Source of the DNA: an uncultured Eubacteriales bacterium
Lineage (GTDB): Bacteria > Bacillota > Clostridia > Christensenellales > Aristaeellaceae
Reading direction: 5' to 3'
DNA: 64,000 nt
NCBI GenBank assembly: GCA_902778055.1
Contig: CACYWL010000006.1
Coordinates: forward strand, 45,082 to 109,081
Part shown: in pieces, positions 1 through 7,466 of the stretch
Layout of the letters: every line of letters starts with the position of its first letter
Position numbering within the stretch: the first letter of the stretch is position 1
The notes under the pieces: model-generated
Databases searched by the model: none
What the model was told of the DNA's origin: nothing
The model's input: the letters and a program-made list of their open reading frames with translations, nothing else
Translations under genes and position numbers: made by a program

Positions 1-1
1 T

Positions 2-292
2 CGGGTGCGGGATATCGACGAGGCGGTGGAGGAGGCCTTCCGGGCGGAGCGGGGCTGCAAGCATTCCGCGATGATCCACTCCACCAATGTGCACCACATG
101 AGCCAGGCCGCCCGGCGGATGAACACGACGATCTTCGTCAAGAACGCCCCGAGCTATTCCGGGCTGGGCTTTGACGGAGAGGGCTTTACGACCATGACCA
201 TCGCCACCCCCACGGGGGAGGGCGTCACCAGCGCCAGAACCTTTACCCGGCTGCGCAGGTGCGTGCTGTACGGCGATTTCAGAATTGTCTAG
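2..292 (+). CDS. CoA-acylating aldehyde dehydrogenase, C-terminal fragment (5' end outside window)
   Basis: This is the last 96 codons of an aldehyde dehydrogenase cut by the left edge; the frame is already open at base 2, so no start is visible. The tail contains the stretch CKHSAMIHS and the run GEGFTTMTIATPTGEG followed by TFTRLRRC. These are characteristic of the EutE/PduP family, which converts an aldehyde plus CoA and NAD+ to acyl-CoA inside bacterial microcompartments. The next genes encode shell proteins, so this enzyme is inferred to be cargo of that shell. An N-terminal encapsulation peptide, if present, would lie outside the window. The substrate (acetaldehyde or propionaldehyde) cannot be told from this fragment. 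Confidence 0.88.
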   Translation, partial: RVRDIDEAVEEAFRAERGCKHSAMIHSTNVHHMSQAARRMNTTIFVKNAPSYSGLGFDGEGFTTMTIATPTGEGVTSARTFTRLRRCVLYGDFRIV

Positions 293-330
293 GATCGGGG
301 AAACGACGGGAATAAAGGAGGAAAAAGAAG

Positions 331-642
331 ATGCAGGAAGCGCTGGGGATGATTGAAACCCGGGGACTGGTGGCCTCCATCGAGGCGGCGGACGCCATGG
401 TGAAGGCGGCGAATGTACACCTGATCGGCAAGGAGCACGTGGGCGGCGGGCTGGTCACGGTGATGGTGCGGGGCGACGTTGGCGCGGTGAAGGCCGCGGT
501 GGAGGCAGGCGCGGCTTCCGCGAAGCGGGTCGGCGAGCTGGTCAGCATGCACGTCATCCCGAGGCCCCACGGCGACGTGGAGGAAATCCTGCCCGGCCGG
601 AAGGCGGCGCGGGCGCCCAGAAATTCCGCCGCGAAGGCGTAA
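331..642 (+). CDS. BMC-H hexameric microcompartment shell protein (EutM/PduA type)
   Basis: A 103-residue single-domain BMC protein. It begins [13 protein letters not shown] and carries the family core [12 protein letters not shown] and [24 protein letters not shown]. Such proteins form flat hexamers that tile the facets of the shell and leave a central pore for metabolites. The start has a good ribosome binding site (AAAGGAGGAAAA). Compared with the next gene it has an extra C-terminal tail of about 14 residues, rich in Arg, Ala and Lys (RKAARAP), which could face one side of the shell. It follows the aldehyde dehydrogenase by 38 bases, in the same operon. Confidence 0.96.
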   Translation: MQEALGMIETRGLVASIEAADAMVKAANVHLIGKEHVGGGLVTVMVRGDVGAVKAAVEAGAASAKRVGELVSMHVIPRPHGDVEEILPGRKAARAPRNSAAKA

Positions 643-775
643 GCGGGCTTTTCCGCCGCGGGCCGGTTTTCCCGGGCGCGGCGGGCGGCAGACCCGGCGG
701 CACAGGGCCGTCACTGGGAAGGAAACACGGCAGAAAAGACATAAAAAAATAAAATGAAAAAAAGGAGAGAAAACA

Positions 776-1051
776 ATGGAAAAGCAGGCGCTGGGAATGA
801 TTGAGACCAAGGGACTGGTCGGATCCATCGAGGCGGCGGATGCCATGGTGAAGGCCGCGAACGTTCACCTGATCGGCAAGGAGCATGTGGGCGGCGGCCT
901 GGTCACGGTGATGGTGCGGGGCGACGTGGGCGCGGTGAAGGCGGCGGTGGAAGCCGGCGCGGCGGCGGCCAAGCGGGTCGGCGAGCTGGTCAGCGTGCAC
1001 GTGATTCCGCGGCCCCATGACGACGTGGAGGCCATCCTGCCCACGATGTAA
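776..1051 (+). CDS. BMC-H hexameric microcompartment shell protein, second paralogue
   Basis: A 91-residue BMC protein almost identical to the upstream paralogue across the domain, with only scattered changes (for example TRGLVAS to TKGLVGS). It lacks the extra basic tail and has the usual PduA/EutM length. It is preceded by an A-rich leader with a strong Shine-Dalgarno (AAAAGGAGAG), which fits high expression of the main facet protein. A 133-base gap separates it from the first copy. The pair looks like a recent tandem duplication and the two products may co-assemble in mixed hexamers or facets, which is inference. Confidence 0.96.
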   Translation: MEKQALGMIETKGLVGSIEAADAMVKAANVHLIGKEHVGGGLVTVMVRGDVGAVKAAVEAGAAAAKRVGELVSVHVIPRPHDDVEAILPTM

Positions 1052-1123
1052 GCAAGGTTTTTTCCGCCCGGCGGCGCCGGACCGGTCCGCCGGGCGGAAA
1101 ACCTGAGAAACGGAGGGACTGAA

Positions 1124-1555
1124 ATGCTGAAGGGTATCTCTCCCCTGCTGAATCCGGAGCTGCTGAAAATCCTGGCGGAAATGGGCCACGGGGACGAGCT
1201 GGTCATCGGGGACGCCAATTTCCCCGCCCAGAGCATGGGCCAGCGCTGCGTCCGCTGCGACGGCCACCGGGCGGATGAGCTGCTGGACGCGATTCTGCAG
1301 CTGCTCCCCCTGGATCAGTTCGTGGACGCGCCCGTCACGGTGATGGCGCCCGCGCCGGGGATGCTGGAAGGGGATCCGCCCATCTGGGCGAAAATCGAGG
1401 AAATCACGGAAAAGTATCAGCCGGGAACGAAGAGGGAAGCGATCGACCGCTTTGCCTTCTATGACCGCGCGAAAAAGGCTTATGCCTGCGTGGCGACCGG
1501 CGAGCAGGCGCTCTACGCCTGCATCATTCTCAAAAAGGGCTGCGTCATGCCCTGA
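1124..1555 (+). CDS. fucU: RbsD/FucU-family sugar mutarotase
   Basis: A 143-residue protein, the normal size for FucU. It shows the family N-terminus LLNPELLKILAEMGHGDEL, where the His of MGHGDE is the conserved active-site histidine, then VIGDANFPA. Family members interconvert the alpha and beta anomers of L-fucose or D-ribose so that the isomerase downstream gets the right form. It is embedded in the shell-protein operon, 72 bases after the second shell gene. This suggests that the compartment handles the aldehyde from a deoxyhexose such as fucose or rhamnose. The exact sugar is not established. Confidence 0.87.
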   Translation: MLKGISPLLNPELLKILAEMGHGDELVIGDANFPAQSMGQRCVRCDGHRADELLDAILQLLPLDQFVDAPVTVMAPAPGMLEGDPPIWAKIEEITEKYQPGTKREAIDRFAFYDRAKKAYACVATGEQALYACIILKKGCVMP

Positions 1556-1600
1556 TTCCGGGAAACCGGAGGGCATCGGGGAGAAAGGAGGGGGAAGCGC

Positions 1601-2620
1601 GTGACTGTTCGGGAAATTGCGGCTGTGGCCGGCGTGTCTCCAGCCGCCGTCTCCCTGGTGCTGAACCACAAGAAGGGCGTCAGCGAGGCGACCCGCCGGA
1701 AGGTGCAGGAGGTGGTCGACGCGGCGGGCTACACGGCCCGGCCGCGGGCCGCCCGGGAGGACAACCGGCGGGTCATGGTGATCAAGTTTCACACCCACGG
1801 CATCACGGAGGAAAACCAGGGCTTCGTGGCGGCCATGATCGACCGGATCGAGGGCGAATGCCGCCGGAACGGGTACGACCTGATCATGAACCGCTGCAAG
1901 GCGGACGAGGCGGAGAGTACTATCCGGGAGCTGCTGGCCAATCCGCCCATGGGCGTGATCATGATCGGCACGGAGCTGCGGGAGGAGCACTATCCCATCC
2001 TGGATCTTTTCGGCACGATCCCCCTGGTGGTGCTGGACAACGATGTGCATTACGGGCGCGCGGACAGCGTGGTGATGTCGAACGTGACGATCGGCATGGA
2101 TGCCACGGCGTATCTGCAGGAGCTGGGACACCGGGAAATCGGCTATCTGCGGTTTGCCCTGCCGATCCATAACTGCGACGACCGGTACCGGGGATACCTG
2201 GCGGCCATGGAAAAGGCGGGGCTGCCGGTGCCGGAGCCGATCTCCCTGAGCCCGACGCTCAACGGCGCCTACGAGGACATGAAGCGCATGCTGGCGGAGG
2301 GAAGGTACCGGCCCCGGGGCGCCGTGCTGGCGGACAACGATTCCCTGGCCATCGGCGCGGCCCGGGCGATTCTGGAGGCGGGATACCGGGTGCCGGAGGA
2401 TGTGAGCATCATCGGCATCGACGATATTCCCTACAGCGCCGTGATGATGCCGCCCCTGACGACCATGCGGGTGTCGAGGAAGGCGCTGGGGACCATGGCG
2501 GTGGATCTGCTGCTGGAGAGGATCCGCCATCCGGACTGGCCGCCCATGCATGTGAAGGTGGACGGCCGCCTGGTGATCCGGGGCAGCACGGGCCGGGCGA
2601 AGGAGGAGAAGCAGCCATGA
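1601..2620 (+). CDS. LacI-family transcriptional regulator
   Basis: A 339-residue repressor with a GTG start behind GAAAGGAGGGGG. Residues 1-50 form the LacI helix-turn-helix plus hinge (VREIAAVAGVSPAAVSLVLN, then SEATRRKVQEVVDAAGY). The rest is the periplasmic-binding-protein-like effector domain, with the typical ends VSIIGIDDIPYS and LTTMRVSRKALG. It lies inside the microcompartment operon, between the mutarotase and the vertex proteins, and its stop overlaps the next start by four bases. It probably controls this operon in response to a sugar or sugar phosphate. No operator could be identified, because the operon promoter is outside the window. Confidence 0.94.
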   Translation: MTVREIAAVAGVSPAAVSLVLNHKKGVSEATRRKVQEVVDAAGYTARPRAAREDNRRVMVIKFHTHGITEENQGFVAAMIDRIEGECRRNGYDLIMNRCKADEAESTIRELLANPPMGVIMIGTELREEHYPILDLFGTIPLVVLDNDVHYGRADSVVMSNVTIGMDATAYLQELGHREIGYLRFALPIHNCDDRYRGYLAAMEKAGLPVPEPISLSPTLNGAYEDMKRMLAEGRYRPRGAVLADNDSLAIGAARAILEAGYRVPEDVSIIGIDDIPYSAVMMPPLTTMRVSRKALGTMAVDLLLERIRHPDWPPMHVKVDGRLVIRGSTGRAKEEKQP

Positions 2621-2934
2621 TGGTGGGAAGAGTCACGGGAACCGTGGTCAGCACCAATAAGGTGCCGAAGCTGACGGGGGCCCGGATGCTGATCGTGGAG
2701 CCGGTCAGCCTGGAGACCGTGGAGCCCACGGGGGACTACATCGTCTGCGTGGACGATGTGGGCGCCGGGGAGGGGGACCTGGTCTTCTGCGCCTACGGCA
2801 GCTCCTCCCGGCAGAGCGATACGTCCCGGCTGCTGGCGACGGATTACACCATTTTCGGCATCGTGGATTCCCTGGATCTGCGGGGAAAAAGAACCTATGA
2901 CAAGGCAAAGGAGGCGGCCCATGCAGCTGGCTAA
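2617..2934 (+). CDS. BMC-P pentameric vertex protein (EutN/CcmL), copy 1
   Basis: A 105-residue EutN/CcmL protein starting MMVGRVTGTVVSTNKVPKLTGARMLIVEP and containing the family motif CVDDVGAGEGDLVFCAYGSSSRQ. Pentamers of this family cap the twelve vertices of the icosahedral shell. The start overlaps the LacI stop (ATGA). It is the longest of four consecutive vertex paralogues, with a charged C-terminal tail (KRTYDKAKEAAHAAG). The 14-base overlap with the next gene implies translational coupling. Confidence 0.95.
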   Translation: MMVGRVTGTVVSTNKVPKLTGARMLIVEPVSLETVEPTGDYIVCVDDVGAGEGDLVFCAYGSSSRQSDTSRLLATDYTIFGIVDSLDLRGKRTYDKAKEAAHAAG

Positions 2935-3226
2935 GGTGATCGGATCGATGGTGTCCACCCGGAAGTGCGAGCGGCTGGAGGGCATGAAGCTGCTGGTGGC
3001 CGTGCCGGTGGACCCGGAAACCATGGAGGAGAAGGGGACGCCCTTCGTCACGGCGGACACGGTCGGCGCCGGCGAGGGGGAAATCGTGCTCTGGGCCGGC
3101 GGCAGCTCCTCGCGCCAGACGGATCAGACAACCGGCAAGCCCGTGGACAGCACGATCATCGGGATCGTGGATTTCGTGGACATCCAGGGGAAGCGGGTCT
3201 TTGCCAAATCGGAGGCCGGAACATGA
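2921..3226 (+). CDS. BMC-P pentameric vertex protein (EutN/CcmL), copy 2
   Basis: A 101-residue vertex protein (MQLAKVIGSMVSTRKCERLEGMK) with the conserved TVGAGEGEIVLWAGGSSSRQ segment and a C-terminal VDFVDIQGKRVF strand. The ATG at 2921 gives the normal family N-terminus and is preceded by AAGGAGG; an upstream ATG in the same open frame would add a non-homologous leader. It overlaps copy 1 by 14 bases and copy 3 by four (ATGA). It resembles copy 1 more than copies 3 and 4. Confidence 0.95.
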   Translation: MQLAKVIGSMVSTRKCERLEGMKLLVAVPVDPETMEEKGTPFVTADTVGAGEGEIVLWAGGSSSRQTDQTTGKPVDSTIIGIVDFVDIQGKRVFAKSEAGT

Positions 3227-3513
3227 AAATCGGGGTGATTACGGGCACGGTGGTCAGCACCGTGAAGTACGAGCGGTACCGCGGAATGAAGATGCTCAAG
3301 GCCCGGAACCTGACCCTGGAGGGGGAACCGGTGGGCGAGGAGTTCGTCGTGCTGGACGCGGCGGACGCGGGCATCGGCGATATCGTGCTGCTGAACAACG
3401 ACGGCGGCTCCGCCAAGATGGTGACCGGGGACGATCAGCTGATCGCCAGCATGACGGTCTGCGGGGTCGTGGATCATTACACCTGGCGGGGAAAGACGGT
3501 CTACTGCCACTGA
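3223..3513 (+). CDS. BMC-P pentameric vertex protein (EutN/CcmL), copy 3
   Basis: A 96-residue vertex protein (MKIGVITGTVVSTVKYERYRG) with the family core VLDAADAGIGDIVLLNNDGGSA. Here the usual GSSSRQ loop is replaced by GGSAKMVTGDDQ, so the pore or rim loop differs from copies 1 and 2. The start is set by the ATGA overlap with copy 2. A 19-base gap with its own Shine-Dalgarno (AGGAGAAGGGAGG) leads to copy 4. Confidence 0.94.
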   Translation: MKIGVITGTVVSTVKYERYRGMKMLKARNLTLEGEPVGEEFVVLDAADAGIGDIVLLNNDGGSAKMVTGDDQLIASMTVCGVVDHYTWRGKTVYCH

Positions 3514-3532
3514 GGAGAAGGGAGGCGGCGGA

Positions 3533-3796
3533 ATGAACATCGGCATTGTGATCGGCAGCGTGGTCTGCACGGTGAAAACCAGGACGCTGAAGGGCCGCCG
3601 CCTGCTGATTGTCCGGCGGATCGTGAACGGGAAGCCGGCGGGAACGGTGATCGCCTGCGACGCCACGGGCGAGGCGGGGATCGGGGACTGGGTCTACATG
3701 ATCGGGCGCGCGGAGGCGGCCCTGATGCTGGATCCGGCGGATCCGCCGCCCTCGGATCTGACCATTGCGGGCATTATCGATCCGGAGACGCTGTAA
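3533..3796 (+). CDS. BMC-P pentameric vertex protein (EutN/CcmL), copy 4, short
   Basis: An 87-residue EutN/CcmL protein (MNIGIVIGSVVCTVKTRTLKGRRLL) with the reduced core CDATGEAGIGDWVYMIGRAEAAL and the closing strand IAGIIDPETL. It is the shortest and most divergent of the four vertex paralogues; the GSSSRQ loop is absent. It sits just upstream of the alcohol dehydrogenase. Which of the four proteins actually occupies the vertices, and in what ratio, cannot be read from sequence. Confidence 0.92.
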   Translation: MNIGIVIGSVVCTVKTRTLKGRRLLIVRRIVNGKPAGTVIACDATGEAGIGDWVYMIGRAEAALMLDPADPPPSDLTIAGIIDPETL

Positions 3797-3821
3797 TTCA
3801 GGCAGACGGGGAGCGGAGAAG

Positions 3822-5111
3822 ATGAATCAGGAATACAGACGGAGCCCGGCGGTGACGGAGGCGGAGGTCGAGGCGATCGTCCGCCGGGTGCTGGCGGCCC
3901 GGAGCGGGAGCCGGGCGGAGACCGCCGGACCGCGGGAAAGCGCGGAACCGGAGGGCTGCCGGATCCAGGCGGTGAAAACCGGCTTCTTCGGCCGGGGCTC
4001 CGTCCGGATGCTCGGCCCGGAGGTGGCCAAGCTGGGCGCCCGCCGGGCGCTGATCGTCACGGACGGGTTTCTGGCCGGCTCCGGCGCCGCGGACCGGGTC
4101 CGGGCGGTGCTGGAGGCGAGCGGCCTCCGGTGCGATCTGTTCGCCGGGGTCCAGCCCAACCCGACCGTGCAGGTGGTCGAGGATTGCATCGGGCAGGCCC
4201 GGGCCTGCGGGGCGGAGGTGCTGGTGGCCGTGGGCGGCGGCAGCGCCATCGATACCGCCAAGGCGGCCAGCATCGTGCTGGCCAACGGCGGCCGGGTGGA
4301 GGACTACGAGGGCGTCGGCCGCTCCCGGAAGCCGGGCATCCCGGTGGCCGCGGTGAACACCACGGCCGGCACCGGCTCGGAGTGCACCGCCTTCTATATC
4401 GTGACGGATCCGTCCCGGGGCTCCAAGATGGCCATGATCGATCCCAACTGCATGGTGGCCGTCGCGGTGAACGACATCGATTTCATGATTTCCATGCCGC
4501 CGAAGCTGACGGCGGCCACGGGCATGGACGCGCTGACCCACGCCATCGAGGCGGCCTGCGCGTCCGGCGCGAATCCCTATACGGATCACGACGCCTACTG
4601 GGCGATCACGGCCGTGACCCGGTTTCTGCCCCGGGCGGTCCGGGACGGGAACGATCTGGAGGCCCGGGAGATGATGGCCTACGCGGAGAATATCGCGGGC
4701 ATGGCCTTTTCCAACGCGGGCCTGGGCATGGTGCACGCGATGGCACATGCGCTGGGCGGGCATTCCAACCTGCCCCACGGGGTGTGCAACGCCGTGCTGC
4801 TGCCCTTCGTGCTGGATTTCCACTGCCGGGACGCGCGGCTGCGGGCCCGGCTGACGCGGGTGGCGGAGGCCATGGAGCTGCCGGAAAGATCGCCGGAGGC
4901 CGTGGTGCGCAGAACCCGCGCCATGGCGGAGGAGCTCGGGATCCCGGTCACCCTGCGGGAGGCGGCGGAGGGCCGGCTGACCCCGGAGGCCTTCCCGGCC
5001 CTGGCGGATCTGGCCCTGCGGGACAGCTGCATGGCGACCAATCTGATCACTCCCTCCCGGCAGGAGGTCATCGACACCTATCAGCGGGCCTGGGACGGCC
5101 GGCTGCTGTAG
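3822..5111 (+). CDS. Iron-containing alcohol dehydrogenase with N-terminal microcompartment-targeting-like helix
   Basis: A 429-residue group III (Fe-type) NAD(P)H-dependent alcohol dehydrogenase. Residues 9-27 (VTEAEVEAIVRRVLAARSG) form a short amphipathic helix followed by a disordered linker up to about residue 45, as in PduP/EutE encapsulation peptides. The enzyme then shows the GGGSAIDTAKAA nucleotide-binding motif, the NTTAGTGSECT segment, and the metal-ligand histidine motif MAHALGGHSNLPHG. The ATG at 3822 is chosen for its GGAGAAG site. In this context it probably recycles NADH by reducing the compartment aldehyde to an alcohol (1-propanol dehydrogenase or lactaldehyde reductase type). 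The exact substrate is unknown. Confidence 0.92.
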   Translation: MNQEYRRSPAVTEAEVEAIVRRVLAARSGSRAETAGPRESAEPEGCRIQAVKTGFFGRGSVRMLGPEVAKLGARRALIVTDGFLAGSGAADRVRAVLEASGLRCDLFAGVQPNPTVQVVEDCIGQARACGAEVLVAVGGGSAIDTAKAASIVLANGGRVEDYEGVGRSRKPGIPVAAVNTTAGTGSECTAFYIVTDPSRGSKMAMIDPNCMVAVAVNDIDFMISMPPKLTAATGMDALTHAIEAACASGANPYTDHDAYWAITAVTRFLPRAVRDGNDLEAREMMAYAENIAGMAFSNAGLGMVHAMAHALGGHSNLPHGVCNAVLLPFVLDFHCRDARLRARLTRVAEAMELPERSPEAVVRRTRAMAEELGIPVTLREAAEGRLTPEAFPALADLALRDSCMATNLITPSRQEVIDTYQRAWDGRLL

Positions 5112-5255
5112 GTGCACAGCCCGCCGCGGCGGAAGGGGAAGCGGGAACCCGGCCCGGCAGGCCGAGGCGGAAGAAAGAAGCCGCGGCCCGGGCGGATGCC
5201 CGGAGAACACAGAGACGGAGGCGCGCCGCGCCCCTGTCTTTTTTATGTTCATGGG

Positions 5256-5284
5256 TTGTTTTTCCCCCGGGCGCGGGCTATACT
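5256..5284 (+). promoter_or_regulatory. Probable sigma-A promoter of the liv operon
   Basis: TTGTTT, a 17-base spacer and TATACT, about 45 bases upstream of the binding-protein start. This separates the transporter operon from the microcompartment operon. The remaining gap after the alcohol dehydrogenase (5112-5255) holds no gene. Confidence 0.65.
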
Positions 5285-5327
5285 TGTTCATCATCCCATA
5301 TGGGGAAAAGAACAGGAGGAAAAGAAT

Positions 5328-6491
5328 ATGAAAAAGCTGCTTGCGATGCTTCTGGCGGTCATGATGCTGGTGCCCGCCTTTGCGCTGGCCGACGATGTGA
5401 TCAAGATCGGCGTTTTTGAGCCCTCCACGGGCGACAACGGCGCCGGCGGAAAGCAGGAGATCCTGGGCATCGAGTATGCCAACAGCCTGGCTCCGACCGT
5501 GACGGTCGGCGGCAAGGAATACAAGGTGGAGCTGGTGGTCGCGGATAACCAGTCCCTGACGGACAAGGCGGTTTCCGCCGCCCAGTCCCTGATGGGCGAG
5601 AAGGTTTCCATCGTGCTGGGCTCCTACGGCTCCGGCGCCTCCATGGCCGGCGGCGACGTGTTTGCGGAAGCGGGCGTGCCCGCCATCGGCGTCAGCTGCA
5701 CCAACCCGAACGTGACCCTGCTGTGCGATTACTACTGGCGCATCTGCTTCCTGGATCCCTTCCAGGGAACGGTCATGGCCAACTTCGCCAAGGAGCTGGG
5801 CGCCACCAAGGCCTATGTGCTGACCATGCTGGGCGAGGACTACGGCGTGGGCCTGGGCAAGTATTTCGTGGACGCCTTCAAGAAGCTGGGCGGCGACGTG
5901 ATTGAGGAGAACTTCACCGAGGGCAACGGCGATTTCGCCGCCTACATCAACAACGCGGTCAACGGCGGCTGCGACGTGATCTTCTCGCCCTGCGCCACGA
6001 CCTACGCCGCCCTGATCATCGAGCAGGCCGCCTCTCAGGGCGTGACCTTCCCGATCCTGGCGGGCGACACCTGGGAGAACTCCGCGATCCTGGACGCCGC
6101 GAAGGGCAAAGATGTCAAGGTTTACTGCTCGACCTTCTTTGACGAGAAGGACGACTCCGCCGCCGCGGCCGATTTCGTTACCGGCTACAAGGCATGGCTG
6201 AACGCCGACGAGAGCAAGAAGACCAACAACGGCGGCAACGACATCGTCGCTGCGGTTTCCGCCCTGGGCTTTGACGCCTACAACGTGGCCCTGACCGCCA
6301 TCAAGGCGGCGGACAGCGCGGATCCCGCCGCCATCGCCGCGGCGCTGCCCTCCGTCACCTACGAAGGCGTGACCGGCGCCATTGCCTTTGACGAGAACGG
6401 CGATGCCCTGAAGGACATGGCCTACATCAAGTACGCCAATCCGGAAACCGGCGCCTTTGACTTTGTGAAGACGCAGTCCGTGTCCGAATAA
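5328..6491 (+). CDS. livK: Branched-chain amino acid ABC transporter, substrate-binding protein
   Basis: A 387-residue extracytoplasmic binding protein of the LivK/HAAT family (DDVIKIGVFEPSTGDNGAGG, later SYGSGASMAGGDVFAE and GEDYGVGLGKYFVDAFKKLGG). The ATG at 5328 follows ACAGGAGGAAAAG. Residues 1-21 are a signal peptide ending FALA, with cleavage expected before DDVIK. There is no lipobox cysteine, which is unusual for a binding protein of a Gram-positive-type cell. It captures leucine/isoleucine/valine or a related amide or urea for the permeases downstream; the ligand is not determined. A terminator follows the gene, so it is likely made in excess over the membrane parts. Confidence 0.93.
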   Translation: MKKLLAMLLAVMMLVPAFALADDVIKIGVFEPSTGDNGAGGKQEILGIEYANSLAPTVTVGGKEYKVELVVADNQSLTDKAVSAAQSLMGEKVSIVLGSYGSGASMAGGDVFAEAGVPAIGVSCTNPNVTLLCDYYWRICFLDPFQGTVMANFAKELGATKAYVLTMLGEDYGVGLGKYFVDAFKKLGGDVIEENFTEGNGDFAAYINNAVNGGCDVIFSPCATTYAALIIEQAASQGVTFPILAGDTWENSAILDAAKGKDVKVYCSTFFDEKDDSAAAADFVTGYKAWLNADESKKTNNGGNDIVAAVSALGFDAYNVALTAIKAADSADPAAIAAALPSVTYEGVTGAIAFDENGDALKDMAYIKYANPETGAFDFVKTQSVSE

Positions 6492-6506
6492 TTCATAATC
6501 CGATCA

Positions 6507-6541
6507 GGGGGGCGCTGCGTCATACAGCGTCCCCCCTTTTT
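6507..6541 (+). terminator. Intercistronic terminator/attenuator between livK and livH
   Basis: GGGGGGCGCTG and CAGCGTCCCCCC form a stem of about 11 bp with one bulged base, a 7-base loop, and a following T run. It lies between the binding-protein gene and the permease genes, a common way to keep binding protein in excess over permease. Confidence 0.85.
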
Positions 6542-6574
6542 CCTGAAGGATCCTGACTGGAAAGGGAGAACAGC

Positions 6575-7453
6575 ATGTTCAATACCATCTTGCCGTACCT
6601 GCTGGCGGGCATTTCCGTGGGCGGTCAGTACGCGCTGATCGCGGTCGGATATACGCTGGTCTACGGGATTCTGCGGCTGATCAACTTCGCCCACGGGGAT
6701 ATTTTCACCGCGGCCGGCTTCTTCATGGTCTATCTGGCGGCGAGCCTGCCGGTGGGCCTTTCGATTCCGCTGGTCATTCTGCTGACGGTGGCGCTGGGCT
6801 TCACGGTGGAGCGCGTCGCCTACAAGCCGCTGAGAACCGCGCCGCGGATGTCCATCATGATTTCCGCCATCGGCGTCAGCTATCTGCTGCAGAACCTGAT
6901 GTGGTATCTGACGGGCGGCCTGGCCAAGCAGTATCCCGGCCTTCCCGGCCTGAGCGGCACCGTCCAGATCGGGCCCGCCACGACGAAGATCGTCACGATC
7001 GCGACGCCGTTTCTGACCATCGCGCTGGTGGTGGCCCTGGTGATGCTGATCAACCATACGAAGGTCGGCATGGCGATGCGGGCGGTGTCCGTGGATTTTG
7101 AAACCGCGCAGCTGATGGGCATCAAGATCAACAGCGTCATCTCCGTCACCTTCGTGATCGGCTCCGCCATGGCGGCCATCGGCTCCATGCTGTATTTCAC
7201 GAACTACACGGCGGTCACGCCCACCATCGGCGCCATGCCGGGGCTGAAGGCCTTTGTCGCCGCGGTGTTCGGCGGCATCGGGTCCATCCCCGGGGCGATG
7301 ATCGGCGCGCTGATCATCGGCATCAGCGAGAACCTGATCAAGGCGGCGGGCTGGACGGCGTTCTCGGACGCCTTCACCTTCGCCCTGCTGATCGTGGTGC
7401 TGCTGTTCCGGCCCACGGGGCTGTTCGGCGAAAAGACGACGGACAAGGTGTGA
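6575..7453 (+). CDS. livH: Branched-chain amino acid ABC transporter, permease
   Basis: A 292-residue inner-membrane permease of the LivH family with about eight hydrophobic segments. It shows typical stretches: GGQYALIAVGYTLVYGILRLINFAHGD near the N-terminus, AVSVDFETAQLMGI for the ATPase-contact loop, and AVFGGIGSIPGAMIG near the C-terminus. It pairs with LivM to form the membrane channel. A GGGAGAACAGC site precedes the start. It is 13 bases upstream of livM. Confidence 0.95.
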   Translation: MFNTILPYLLAGISVGGQYALIAVGYTLVYGILRLINFAHGDIFTAAGFFMVYLAASLPVGLSIPLVILLTVALGFTVERVAYKPLRTAPRMSIMISAIGVSYLLQNLMWYLTGGLAKQYPGLPGLSGTVQIGPATTKIVTIATPFLTIALVVALVMLINHTKVGMAMRAVSVDFETAQLMGIKINSVISVTFVIGSAMAAIGSMLYFTNYTAVTPTIGAMPGLKAFVAAVFGGIGSIPGAMIGALIIGISENLIKAAGWTAFSDAFTFALLIVVLLFRPTGLFGEKTTDKV

Positions 7454-7466
7454 GGAGGGGAAAAAG

